NCBI GenBank assembly: GCA_017472115.1
Contig: JAFUQW010000130.1
Coordinates: forward strand, 1 to 24,611
Direction of reading: 5' to 3'
From: Bacteroidales bacterium
Lineage (GTDB): Bacteria; Bacteroidota; Bacteroidia; Bacteroidales; UBA932
Length of the DNA: 24,611 nucleotides
Shown here piece after piece: positions 1 to 7,949 of this stretch. Under the pieces are notes generated by a model. That model saw nothing but the letters and a program-made list of their open reading frames with translations, did no database searches and was not told the DNA's origin. Within the stretch, counting starts at the first letter, position 1. Each line of letters opens with the position of its first letter. A program made the translations under genes and the position numbers.

Positions 1-579
1 CCGGTCATTGTGACCTTCTGCATGATGCTCTTTTTCGGAGAAAGGAAATCGTGGGTTAACATTGGCTCAATCTGCCTTGCAATCTTCGGGGTCTATCTCC
101 TTGCATCAGGCGACGGAATCTATGTAGAAGGAGGCAACACCACTCTTGGTCTCGTCTCTTCACTGATTTCGGCAGTAAGTTATGCCGCATATTTCATCGT
201 AATGAACAGAGTCAAGGCAGACAAGATAGAAGTCGTGAAGTTCAATACATGGATAATGATCCTGTGCGCCGTATATTTCATAGCAGGAGGCCTGATGACA
301 AACGGAGGAATCACTATCGTCACCGAAGGCAAGGCCTGGCTTCACATCCTCGGACTCGGACTTTGGGCAACCATGGTCTCGAATATTACAGGAGTCAAGG
401 CCGTACGTCGTATCGGACCGACCCAGACCTCCATCATGGGCGCACTCCAGCCACTCACTGCAGTCGTACTCGGCATAATCTTCCTCGACGAGCATCTCGG
501 TCCTAAGACCATAATCGGCATAATCCTGATAATGATCACCGTCACATTGACGGTCATGAATCAGAAGAAAGGGAAATAG
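1..579 (+). CDS. DMT-superfamily EamA transporter, 3' part
   Basis: Inner-membrane drug/metabolite-type exporter or permease; substrate unknown. The frame is open to the left edge (codons for P-V-I precede the GTG at 10), so the gene starts outside the window and that GTG is probably internal. What remains is about 193 residues: the end of the first EamA repeat (FGVYLLASGDG), then a full second repeat beginning LGLVSSLISAVSYAAY and ending in the typical helix pair PLTAVVLGIIFLDEHLG and IIGIILIMITVTLTV. A full member has about 290-310 residues and ten helices, so roughly a third is missing. Family assignment is firm; substrate is not. It ends 105 bp before the hybrid kinase on the same strand. 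Confidence 0.88.
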   Translation, partial: PVIVTFCMMLFFGERKSWVNIGSICLAIFGVYLLASGDGIYVEGGNTTLGLVSSLISAVSYAAYFIVMNRVKADKIEVVKFNTWIMILCAVYFIAGGLMTNGGITIVTEGKAWLHILGLGLWATMVSNITGVKAVRRIGPTQTSIMGALQPLTAVVLGIIFLDEHLGPKTIIGIILIMITVTLTVMNQKKGK

Positions 580-644
580 TCTAAACTTCGTGCTTTCGGA
601 TTAGTTTGCCGCATCATGCGACAGTCGGTTCTTTTCCTTTATTT

Positions 645-652
645 TAATTTTG
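645..652 (+). promoter_or_regulatory. Candidate -7 box (TAATTTTG) for the hybrid kinase
   Basis: Matches the Bacteroidota -7 consensus TAnnTTTG and lies 32 bp before the ATG at 685. It falls after the alternative ATG at 616, so if it is used, translation must begin at 685. No TTTG -33 element is present at the usual 19-21 bp spacing. Confidence 0.4.
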
Positions 653-684
653 TTGTAAAATTCAGCCAGTTACAGCAAAAGCCT

Positions 685-2340
685 ATGGAAGAGATATTGA
701 TATATAGAATACTCCTGTGGATAAGTCTTGGAGGCATCATCCTGGCGATTTCAGCTGTATCCGTACTTCTCTACATGTTGAGACTTCGTGCAAGAACGCA
801 GAGAATAATGAGGTCGATGGCCAATACACGCCAGAATTTCTTCACCAACATAACCCATGAGTTCAGGACTCCCCTGACCGTGATAATAGGAATGACCACT
901 GACCTCAAGGAGAAGTATGCCGACAAAAGCAATATAAAGGAATTCGATGCAGTACTTCGCAATGCAGACAATCTTCTGATACTTGTCAACCAACTTCTGG
1001 ACATAGCTAAGGTCAACAGTGCAATAGGACGCCCGGACTGGAAGCATGGGGATGTCATGACACTGATACGAATGTCAGTTGAAAACATCAGACCATACGC
1101 TGTGAAGAAACTGATCGACTTGGAACTGGCATCTTCATCTCAGAATATAATGATGGATTTCGTGCCGGACTATATCAGCAAGATCATGATCAACCTGCTT
1201 TCAAATGCAGTCAAGTTCTCTGACAAGGGAGATACGGTATCGGTACTGATCGGAGAAGAATCGGGCAATCTGGTAATGACCGTTTCGGACACAGGTATCG
1301 GTATGGACAGCTATGATCTGGAAAAGATATTCGAGCCATTCTATCAGGGAGACAATTCATCCGAACGCTCAGGAACAGGTATCGGCCTGCCTCTGGTCAG
1401 ACAGATGTGTCTGGCGATGAAGGGGAAGGTTGAAGCATACAGCATAAAGGGTGAAGGAACTTCATTCATTGTGACCCTGCCACTCAGGCAGCATAAGTCC
1501 TCATTTGAAGAATCTGCCTGTCATATTGAAAAAGATGACTCCATCTATGACATCACTCCCGATACTTCTTGCCCTGATAAAGCCACCATACTTATCGTGG
1601 AAGATAATGAGGATGTTGCGGAATACATAGGACATACGCTTGAAGACCGCTTCACTCTCATTTTTGCCCAAAGCGGAGAGCATGGACTGGCAAAAGCGGA
1701 AGAATATATTCCTGATCTGATAATAAGCGATGTGATGATGCCCGGGATGGACGGGTATGAAATGTGCCGCACGATAAAATCTTCCGAAATCCTCAATCAT
1801 ATTCCTGTCATAATCATCAGTGCAAGGAATGAAGAAACAGACCGTATGACCGGTCTCAAAAGTGGGGCCGACGCTTATCTTGTAAAGCCGTTCAATCCTG
1901 ACGAACTGCAGGTACTTACAGCGAACATGCTGAAGTCCAAGAAGATACTGAGAGAGAAACTTCACGACGCATTAGATAAGGGCAAGAGCAGTGTTCCGGG
2001 GCTTCCTGAGCCGGAAAAGGCATTTGTTGCCAAGTTCCATGGCATCGTGATGAACGGGATTGCGGATCCTGAATTCAATTCTGAAGCGATTTCAGAAAAG
2101 ATGTTCATGAGCCGTTCTCAACTGAACCGTAAGGTAAAGGCCATAACAGACACCGATACAGCCACATATATAAGGAATACCAGAATGCAATATGCCGCAC
2201 AACTACTGTCTGCGAGCGACACTCCTATCGGTGAGATTGTCCTACAGTGCGGATTCGAATCGGCAAGCCACTTCTCCAAGACGTTCAGACAGCATTTCAA
2301 CATGACACCATCCGAATATCGACGAAAAAAGAAATCTTGA
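685..2340 (+). CDS. Hybrid two-component regulator (HisKA-HATPase-REC-AraC) without periplasmic sensor
   Basis: Single-polypeptide signalling protein of the Bacteroidota HTCS type. From Met at 685 (551 aa): one membrane helix at about residues 8-32; HisKA with phospho-acceptor His58 in HEFRTPLT; HATPase with N box around NLLSNAVKFS, G1 DTGIGM and G2 GTGIGLPL; receiver beginning TILIVEDNED with phospho-acceptor Asp349 in SDVMMPGMDG and Lys401 in VKPF; and a C-terminal AraC domain with CGFESASHFSKTFRQHF. All catalytic boxes look intact. Classical HTCS proteins carry a periplasmic beta-propeller plus Y_Y_Y domain of about 700-800 residues before the helix. Here only about eight residues precede it, and the transporter gene upstream leaves no room for more. 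A longer start at 616 adds 23 residues but no domain. Target genes are unknown; the adjacent envelope cluster is a candidate. Confidence 0.9.
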   Translation: MEEILIYRILLWISLGGIILAISAVSVLLYMLRLRARTQRIMRSMANTRQNFFTNITHEFRTPLTVIIGMTTDLKEKYADKSNIKEFDAVLRNADNLLILVNQLLDIAKVNSAIGRPDWKHGDVMTLIRMSVENIRPYAVKKLIDLELASSSQNIMMDFVPDYISKIMINLLSNAVKFSDKGDTVSVLIGEESGNLVMTVSDTGIGMDSYDLEKIFEPFYQGDNSSERSGTGIGLPLVRQMCLAMKGKVEAYSIKGEGTSFIVTLPLRQHKSSFEESACHIEKDDSIYDITPDTSCPDKATILIVEDNEDVAEYIGHTLEDRFTLIFAQSGEHGLAKAEEYIPDLIISDVMMPGMDGYEMCRTIKSSEILNHIPVIIISARNEETDRMTGLKSGADAYLVKPFNPDELQVLTANMLKSKKILREKLHDALDKGKSSVPGLPEPEKAFVAKFHGIVMNGIADPEFNSEAISEKMFMSRSQLNRKVKAITDTDTATYIRNTRMQYAAQLLSASDTPIGEIVLQCGFESASHFSKTFRQHFNMTPSEYRRKKKS

Positions 2341-2366
2341 GCGGACTATATTTTCAAAACACAAGG

Positions 2367-2399
2367 AAAGCGCTGTAACTCATACGGTTATAGCGCTTT
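2367..2399 (+). terminator. Hairpin terminator after the hybrid kinase
   Basis: The 13-nt arms at 2367-2379 and 2387-2399 pair fully with one G-U wobble around a 7-nt loop. They contain AAAGCGCT and AGCGCTTT. The tail TTTATTG is only modestly T-rich. The hairpin lies 27 bp past the stop codon at 2340. Confidence 0.65.
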
Positions 2400-2492
2400 A
2401 TTGCGCAATACGGAACATTCCTGCAAATCATTTTGCGCAGCCAAGAAAACAACCTGCTCAGCATAGGACAACATTCAGGACGGTTCTCCGCT

Positions 2493-2500
2493 TACATTTG
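2493..2500 (+). promoter_or_regulatory. -7 box (TACATTTG) for the small-envelope-protein cluster
   Basis: Exact TAnnTTTG match 22 bp before the ATG at 2522. The in-frame TTG that could extend the next gene (2498) lies inside this box, which argues against that longer start. No clear TTTG at -33. Confidence 0.5.
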
Positions 2501-2521
2501 CATCAGATAAAAATGCCAGAG

Positions 2522-2710
2522 ATGAAAAAAGCGATAAATAAAATTTCCGGTGCAAGCAGATACGAGGAAATGAAGAGCAGGTCAGATGATTTTGTTAAAA
2601 AAGTCCGCAGACAGGAGAAGAAAGACGGAAAGGTACGTCATATCACAAGTGAAGACAGCGCAGATATGATAGAGAAATTGAAATCCATACTATTCTTAAA
2701 TAACCATTAA
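2522..2710 (+). CDS. Small basic hypothetical protein
   Basis: Not recognised. It encodes 62 residues from the ATG at 2522 (MKKAINKISGASRYEEMK...). An ATG at 2513 would add three residues, and a TTG at 2498 overlaps the -7 box. It is strongly charged and Lys/Arg-rich (DDFVKKVRRQEKKDGK) and ends in a short hydrophobic helix (MIEKLKSILF). No signal peptide or cysteine is present, so it is probably cytoplasmic. It stops 11 bp before a lipoprotein gene, suggesting co-translation, and is the first gene after the promoter. No function can be assigned. It may be a regulator or chaperone of the cluster, but that is only a guess. Confidence 0.55.
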   Translation: MKKAINKISGASRYEEMKSRSDDFVKKVRRQEKKDGKVRHITSEDSADMIEKLKSILFLNNH

Positions 2711-2721
2711 AACCAAATGTC

Positions 2722-3294
2722 ATGAAAACACTGAAAAAAATTATCGTCCCTTTTGCAGCAGTGATATACATGGCTGCAATCAGCAGTTGCAACATCCTGG
2801 GAGGCGTTCTGAGCGGGATAGAGGAAATCAACAATGAGGCTGAAGAGATTGCATCAGGCAAGGTCTTTACCGTTGACAAAGGTGTGGTAACCTACAATGA
2901 CGGCATTACCTTCACATTCAAGGATCATGGAAAGACATGGAAGACCGAGGATGAAGATGAAATCACTATTGTAATTGATGACAAGTTGTATTTTATCGAG
3001 AAGGAAACCGCGAGCGGATACTTATATGATTATTCGGAAGGCTACTCCGGATGCCCTTACATCTTCTGGGAGAATCTCTACAAGTTCGGTGACAGATGGG
3101 GTGCGGAAATCAAGGAAGGAAAAGCGACCATTGCCGGAAAGAAATGTACTGTATTCACAAATGAAGACGGAGATCAGATTGCTGGATGGGAACGCGTTCT
3201 GTTCAAGGATGGCGACTTCGAGGCCACTTCCTGGAGCGACAAGGTTCCTTCTGACGCATTCTCCGTTGACAAATATGAGTTAGAGGAATATTGA
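2722..3294 (+). CDS. Hypothetical lipoprotein
   Basis: Exported lipid-anchored protein of 190 residues. The N-terminus MKTLKKIIVPFAAVIYMAA followed by the lipobox AISSC puts the lipidated cysteine at residue 23. The mature part is acidic and rich in aromatic and beta-strand-forming residues (GITFTFKDHGKTWKT, KLYFIEKETASGYLYDYSEG), with two further cysteines (CPYIFW and KKCTVF) that could pair. No family is recognised. The gene is 11 bp downstream of the small basic protein and 53 bp upstream of a small beta-barrel gene. A role at the outer-membrane inner face is inferred from the anchor and neighbours only. Confidence 0.8.
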   Translation: MKTLKKIIVPFAAVIYMAAISSCNILGGVLSGIEEINNEAEEIASGKVFTVDKGVVTYNDGITFTFKDHGKTWKTEDEDEITIVIDDKLYFIEKETASGYLYDYSEGYSGCPYIFWENLYKFGDRWGAEIKEGKATIAGKKCTVFTNEDGDQIAGWERVLFKDGDFEATSWSDKVPSDAFSVDKYELEEY

Positions 3295-3347
3295 TTGAAC
3301 AGAATTTACTGAAACCTATATTATTCACCACTTAAAACATCAGCGTT

Positions 3348-3818
3348 ATGAAAAAGATCATCATTACCGTCATTATCGCAATCGGATTTGTTACAGCAGT
3401 TGCAGCACAACCGAAAGCTATCGGAGGAAGATTAGGCTGGGGACTTGATCTGAGTTACGAACACAATGTCGGAAGCAAGGCAAACTTCATGGAAGCATCA
3501 CTCGGACTCTATGGTTTCACCGGACTTCAGCTCGGCGCGACATACAATTTCATGATTGCTCAGCCTGAATGGACGACAAAAGGAACATGGGGATTCTATG
3601 CAGGTCCCGGCGCGACATTGGGAATGTCGTTTTTCGGACCTTTCAATGTAGGTCTGATGGGGCAGATCGGACTGGAATATACATTTGACATACCTCTCCA
3701 GCTTTCAGTCGATCTGCGTCCGCATCTTGGTATAGGCATATATTCAGGAGGAATCTATTTCAATGCAGGAGGGCTCTTCGGATTCGTACCGAGTCTTGCA
3801 GTAAGATATGCATTTTAA
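3348..3818 (+). CDS. Small outer-membrane beta-barrel protein
   Basis: A protein of 156 residues with a signal peptide (MKKIIITVIIAIGFVTAVA, likely cut near AAQ-P). The rest is alternating glycine/aromatic strands such as GWGLDLSYEHNV, WGFYAGPGATLG and IGLEYTF. It ends in Phe (VRYAF), the usual outer-membrane insertion signal. The length suits an eight-stranded barrel. No specific family (OmpW, PagL or other) can be named from sequence alone. It sits in the middle of the four-gene envelope cluster. Confidence 0.75.
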   Translation: MKKIIITVIIAIGFVTAVAAQPKAIGGRLGWGLDLSYEHNVGSKANFMEASLGLYGFTGLQLGATYNFMIAQPEWTTKGTWGFYAGPGATLGMSFFGPFNVGLMGQIGLEYTFDIPLQLSVDLRPHLGIGIYSGGIYFNAGGLFGFVPSLAVRYAF

Positions 3819-3859
3819 ATGATAAGGCATTTTGGTTAATGTTCATAAACGATCAGATC

Positions 3860-4882
3860 ATGAAAATGAAGATTACATATTTGATTCTCAGCCTTTTCAT
3901 ATTGTCTGCCGTATCCGTGCATGAGGCATGTTCACAGTCATGGCTTCAGGATATCGGACATGGAGTGAAGCAGAGGGCAAAAGACAGGGCAAGGCAGAGA
4001 GTGGAGGACAAGATTTATCAGAAAGTGGACAAGGCAGTTGACAAGGCAGTTGACAAAGCCTTTGAATCAACCGAGGAGGCGGTTGACAAAGCGATAGATT
4101 CGGCCGTTTCATCTGCAGAAAAGAGAGTAAGAAGCGCAGCGGACACTCTGGCCGCAGCCGCCGAAAGTGTGGCAGCTGCGGCAGAGGACCTGTCACTCTC
4201 CGTTGCGGAGACTCCTCCTGCACCAAGGAAAGATAACTCTGCACTGATTGCAAAATTCGAAGGCCGTGCTCCGGGAGGCAAGGCATTCTATCCGATGAAG
4301 AAAGGTATTGTGATGACATACGCCAGCGGTAACGGCAAAGGCAAGGCCGATTCGTACACAAGGACAGAGATAACCTCTCTCGACTGGAAGGATGAAAGAA
4401 ATTTCTCGGTAATCACTGAAACAACGATTCTCGACTCGGACATGAACCCTGTCGGAACAGAGCCTATGACGGCCGGAGCCACCGTTGAAAACGGAATCGT
4501 AAGATACGATCCGGAAAGTATGGCAGGCCAGTTGACGGAAGGAATGCAGGTGAGCGGAGACAATTTCTATATGTCGGACAACATAGAGGTGGGAGACATA
4601 CTCCCGGACTACACTGTCATTGTCAGCATAGGCGGCATGAACACCACATCGCAGAACATCAACATCAAGGTGACCGGACGAGAGACTCTGAATGTAAGCG
4701 GCAACGACATAGACTGTTATATCGTGGAGAGTACCGTAGCGGTCACAGCACTCGGATTCAAGTCAGAAATGGCACAGAAAGTATGGTACGGACGAGGAGT
4801 AGGACAGGTCAGGACCGAAAGTTACAACAAGAAAGGAAAACTGATGAGTGTCAATGAACTCGTGGAACTCAGCGGATATTGA
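3860..4882 (+). CDS. TapB/DUF3108-like exported protein with amphipathic helical repeat
   Basis: A 340-residue exported protein from ATG 3860. An ATG at 3839 would prepend MFINDQI to a good signal peptide and is less likely; 3866 is also possible. Order: signal peptide (MKMKITYLILSLFILSAVSV...ACSQS); a charged helical segment at about residues 30-110 with VDKA tetrad repeats and an alanine-rich stretch (AAAAESVAAAAED); a Pro-rich linker; and a C-terminal beta-rich domain beginning FYPMKKGIVMTYAS and ending near VWYGRGVGQVRTESYNKKG. That pattern resembles the TapB/DUF3108-like family of Bacteroidota (from memory). Function is unknown. It is the last gene of the cluster, 41 bp after the barrel gene. 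Confidence 0.7.
   Translation: MKMKITYLILSLFILSAVSVHEACSQSWLQDIGHGVKQRAKDRARQRVEDKIYQKVDKAVDKAVDKAFESTEEAVDKAIDSAVSSAEKRVRSAADTLAAAAESVAAAAEDLSLSVAETPPAPRKDNSALIAKFEGRAPGGKAFYPMKKGIVMTYASGNGKGKADSYTRTEITSLDWKDERNFSVITETTILDSDMNPVGTEPMTAGATVENGIVRYDPESMAGQLTEGMQVSGDNFYMSDNIEVGDILPDYTVIVSIGGMNTTSQNINIKVTGRETLNVSGNDIDCYIVESTVAVTALGFKSEMAQKVWYGRGVGQVRTESYNKKGKLMSVNELVELSGY
4025..4093 (+). repeat. 12-bp coding repeats encoding VDKA
   Basis: Three consecutive 12-nt units at 4025-4036, 4037-4048 and 4049-4060 (type GTTGACAAGGCA), plus a fourth at 4082-4093, encode Val-Asp-Lys-Ala inside the helical part of the TapB-like protein. Units two and one differ by one base, so copy number could change by slippage in frame. 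Confidence 0.8.
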
Positions 4883-4972
4883 AACAAGACTTATACTATT
4901 GTCAGACGGACAATACAGGATAAAACCGATTCAGCGTCGGTAATGTAATCTTAAATTTTCGCTGATTTGATC

Positions 4973-4999
4973 GGGGACGGCAGAATCACTGCCGTCCTC
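4973..4999 (+). terminator. Hairpin terminator at a convergent junction
   Basis: Perfect 9-bp GC-rich stem (GGACGGCAG at 4975-4983, CTGCCGTCC at 4989-4997) with a 5-nt loop, extendable by two pairs. It is followed by TCTTTCCCTTTC on the plus strand. It ends the envelope cluster. The stop codon of the convergent AraC gene (4986-4988) lies in the loop. Confidence 0.65.
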
Positions 5000-6098
5000 T
5001 TTCCCTTTCAAGCCATGCAGCAGGTGTTATGCCTTCTATCTTCTTGAATACCATGAAGAATGAAGAGCGTGACCGGAAGCCGCACTCGGAATATATGCTG
5101 TCTATATTGAATCCTGATGTCTCAAGTGAAAGCAGCCTTCGTTTTGCCTCTTCCACACGCTCCCTGTTGATGAAATCAAAGAAATTCTGATTCAGATAAG
5201 AATTGATCGAACGAGATAAAGTCTTCTGAGGGATATCGGCTTCCTTAGAAAAGATGGCGATTGTAATGTCAGGACGGAGATACGCCCTGCTCTCAGTCAG
5301 ATAAGCATTCGCACGCTCGCATACAGCCTTCATTTCTTCATCAGAAAGAACCGGCATATCTGATTTCTTCATCTCGACAGGTTCTTCATTCTGTCCCAAC
5401 GAAACCACAGGATATGCAAGAGAGTTATATACAAGATAACTCATAGCCACGACATTCAAAATCTGAATCAGCCAGGCATCGGTTCTCGGCCAGATCGAAT
5501 AACAGACCATCACAGTCACGAAAAGAACGGCAAACAAGGCAAGGAACTTTGGTATCCACTCCTTCTTAACCCACTCCGCATCGGATAAGGAATCACCGAT
5601 CGTCTTTTTCCTGCGGTTTATATAAAGGAATATGGCAATGAAATAAACGACTACCTGAACAGCGACAAGAATACTGTTGATATCCCCGAGTATAGTATCG
5701 TCACCGGACATCTCATATCTGATTATGGCAAGTATTTCTGCCTTAGGAAGCAAAATACCCCATAAGAAAAAAAACAACATCGGCAGGAAATGCAGGGCCT
5801 GCTTCCAACCGAACTTGAAGTTCACATCAAAGTTAGCCTTTGTAAATACCCAGAACAGAGGCATCAATGCCGTATTGACCGACCAGCTGATCGGAAACAT
5901 GAAAAGTGATAATGTATGCCATCCCAACATTCTGCTCATATTGTAGAGATATACAGGAACAGTCGGAAGGATGATCACAAGAGCGGCATACCCGCTCACA
6001 CCCTTGAATTTCGACGCGGCAAGCAGAAGAAAGGCAAGCAGCAGAAGTATGGCGATACTCGCTGCGTTTACGGAAAGAATAGCTTCAGTATAATTCAT
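4986..6098 (-). CDS. Membrane-embedded AraC-family regulator
   Basis: A 370-residue transcription factor with an N-terminal multi-helix membrane domain (about residues 8-245; about seven helices, e.g. ASIAILLLLAFLLLAAS and FLALFAVLFVTVMVCYSIW). After a linker comes an AraC HTH at about residues 260-370. The second helix-turn-helix reads SIYSECGFRSRSSFFMVFKK, followed by EGITPAAWLERER, the family signature. Such proteins are common in Bacteroidota and are presumed to sense a signal at the membrane; the ligand is unknown. It lies 39 bp downstream of the dipeptidase gene and has no exact TAnnTTTG box before it, so it may be the last gene of the valS-led train. Confidence 0.85.
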   Translation of the reverse strand: MNYTEAILSVNAASIAILLLLAFLLLAASKFKGVSGYAALVIILPTVPVYLYNMSRMLGWHTLSLFMFPISWSVNTALMPLFWVFTKANFDVNFKFGWKQALHFLPMLFFFLWGILLPKAEILAIIRYEMSGDDTILGDINSILVAVQVVVYFIAIFLYINRRKKTIGDSLSDAEWVKKEWIPKFLALFAVLFVTVMVCYSIWPRTDAWLIQILNVVAMSYLVYNSLAYPVVSLGQNEEPVEMKKSDMPVLSDEEMKAVCERANAYLTESRAYLRPDITIAIFSKEADIPQKTLSRSINSYLNQNFFDFINRERVEEAKRRLLSLETSGFNIDSIYSECGFRSRSSFFMVFKKIEGITPAAWLERERGRQ

Positions 6099-6137
6099 AG
6101 ATCAAAATTTTAAGTAATATTATCAACAACATGGTAA

Positions 6138-7208
6138 TTACCCTTCCATGCAACGGAAGAAGTTTTCCGAAGCGATCTTCGACAGATCAGTCTCCGAATA
6201 ACCTTTCGAGCGCAGTTCGTCAAAGAGTTTCGGCATCATCGAGATGTCTTCCATACCTTCAGGTGTAACTTCGATTCCGTCATAGTCTGAACCTATGCCG
6301 ACATGTTCGATTCCGACAAGGTTCACAACATGATCTATGTGATCTGCAATCAGTCTGTATGAAGGTCTCTGCAAAGCCTGAAGTTCATCCTGAACAGCAT
6401 TCCACGCTGCCCTCTTCTTAGGATCCGAAGGATCTGCAATGAACTCTTTTTCAATGAGTTCTCCCCTGTCAGCGATACCGGATCCCGAAATTATCCCTGA
6501 GAATCGTGCATCAAGGAACAGTGGATAGAAATTGATCTGGATCACACCTCCTGCATCAGCAAGTGAGCGTATCATGTCATCGGTCATGTTGCGGGGATGA
6601 TCAGACAATGCCCTGCAGCACGAATGTGTAGCTACAACCGGTCTGGAAGTGTATTTCAATACATCATAAAAGGAATCATCAGAGATATGCGACACATCTA
6701 TAAGCATTCCAAGACGGTTCATTTCCGCTACAACCTCTCTTCCGAAAGGACTGAGACCACCCCAACGCTTTACCTTGGAGGCACAGGAATCACATATCTG
6801 ATTATCTGAAGAATGACATAAAGTCACATAGCGTACTCCCCTATCATAGAAATACTTAAGTCTTTCAATATTATCGCCGATAGCAGATCCGTTCTCCAAT
6901 CCGAGGAATATGGAAACCTTTCCGCTGTCCTGATTGTCCTTCGCCTGAGACGGTGATGCAGCAAATGCCGCCACATCCTGATTTGCAGTCAAAGCCGCCT
7001 CCACACCTTCAAGAAGCCTGCAGGCATATCCGAAAGCCTCATCGTAATCCAGGGCGGCCGGAACATACAATGCGAAGAATGCACCGTCAACATTACCACG
7101 CCTGAGCTTAGGAAAATCCACATGGGCATGGTCATTATCGGAAGCAAGATCCCTCAGACGAAGAATCTGCGAAGGCGTATCGCAATGTGAGTCTAATACA
7201 AACATCAT
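6138..7208 (-). CDS. Membrane dipeptidase-family (M19) metallopeptidase, apparently cytoplasmic
   Basis: Zinc dipeptidase of the renal dipeptidase family (356 aa), expected to cleave dipeptides, possibly including D-amino-acid-containing ones. Predicted metal ligands are present: His8 and Asp10 (DSHCDTP), Glu105 (GLENGS), His174 (DVSHIS) and His195 (ATHSCCRAL). Asp308 in GIGSDYDG is the usual catalytic-site aspartate. No signal peptide is seen, so a cytosolic enzyme is likely, unlike the GPI-anchored mammalian form. A 30-residue charged insertion (about 250-282) precedes the last barrel strands. The start ATG overlaps the rlmB stop (ATGA), indicating translational coupling; a second ATG lies one codon later. 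Confidence 0.9.
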   Translation of the reverse strand: MMFVLDSHCDTPSQILRLRDLASDNDHAHVDFPKLRRGNVDGAFFALYVPAALDYDEAFGYACRLLEGVEAALTANQDVAAFAASPSQAKDNQDSGKVSIFLGLENGSAIGDNIERLKYFYDRGVRYVTLCHSSDNQICDSCASKVKRWGGLSPFGREVVAEMNRLGMLIDVSHISDDSFYDVLKYTSRPVVATHSCCRALSDHPRNMTDDMIRSLADAGGVIQINFYPLFLDARFSGIISGSGIADRGELIEKEFIADPSDPKKRAAWNAVQDELQALQRPSYRLIADHIDHVVNLVGIEHVGIGSDYDGIEVTPEGMEDISMMPKLFDELRSKGYSETDLSKIASENFFRCMEG

Positions 7209-7948
7209 CCAAGTCTTTGTCTCACAGCCTCATACATAAGGACAGCGGAAGCAACGGATACATTGAGTGAAGTGATTTCACCGGCCATAGGGATGGCAGC
7301 CTTGTCGTCTGCAAGATCAAGCATCGATTGAGAAACGCCTTTGCCTTCCGACCCCATTATTATCGCTACAGGGCCCGTCATATCCACATCATATATGAGT
7401 CTATCTGTCTTTTCAGTAGCGGCTATGAGTCTGAAGCCGCTCTGCTGCAGATAATAGGCCGCAACCCTTAGATTAGGCACCTTGCAGGTGTCGATTCTCA
7501 TCAGGGCGCCTGCAGAAGCCTTTACAGCATCGGCATTGATTGCCGCACCGCCTTTTGCAGGCACTATGATCCCATGCCCGCCGGCACATTCGAGGCTTCG
7601 GGCAATGGCTCCGAGGTTGCGCACATCGCTCACACCGTCAAGAATGACGATAAGAGGATTTTCGCTGCGACCGAGAGCATTATTCACAAGCTGCTCTATA
7701 TCGACATATTCTATCTGAGAGATATAGGCCAGCACACCCTGATGGGCACCTCGCACTGCCCTGTTCAGCCTTTCGCCGGGCACGAACTGGAACGGAATCT
7801 CATTGATCTTCAGCAGTTCCATGAGTTCCCTGAACTGAACTCCTTCCAATCCTTGCTTCAAAAGCACCTTGTCAAACTTCTTTCCTGCCTTGACTGCTTC
7901 CAGAACCGGATGCATTCCGAACAGATACTGCATTTTCTTATCTTCCAT
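7205..7948 (-). CDS. rlmB: 23S rRNA 2'-O-methyltransferase (SpoU/TrmH family)
   Basis: S-adenosylmethionine-dependent ribose methyltransferase of the SPOUT class, most likely acting on G2251 (E. coli numbering) of 23S rRNA. In 247 residues it has the N-terminal substrate-binding domain (YLFGMHPVLEAVKAG) and all three SpoU motifs: NLGAIAR (111-117), IMGSEGKGVS (about 197-206) and SLNVSVASAVLMYE (227-240). An alternative start is Met6 (MQYLF). It begins one base after the ABC-F stop and overlaps the dipeptidase start by four bases. RlmB rather than another SpoU enzyme is inferred from length and the N-terminal domain. Confidence 0.88.
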   Translation of the reverse strand: MEDKKMQYLFGMHPVLEAVKAGKKFDKVLLKQGLEGVQFRELMELLKINEIPFQFVPGERLNRAVRGAHQGVLAYISQIEYVDIEQLVNNALGRSENPLIVILDGVSDVRNLGAIARSLECAGGHGIIVPAKGGAAINADAVKASAGALMRIDTCKVPNLRVAAYYLQQSGFRLIAATEKTDRLIYDVDMTGPVAIIMGSEGKGVSQSMLDLADDKAAIPMAGEITSLNVSVASAVLMYEAVRQRLG

Positions 7949-7949
7949 A

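Noticed and set aside
616..684. Longer N-terminus for the hybrid kinase from ATG 616
   Set aside because: It adds no domain, and a TAnnTTTG box at 645-652 lies inside it. The start at 685 is preferred, though 616 is not excluded.
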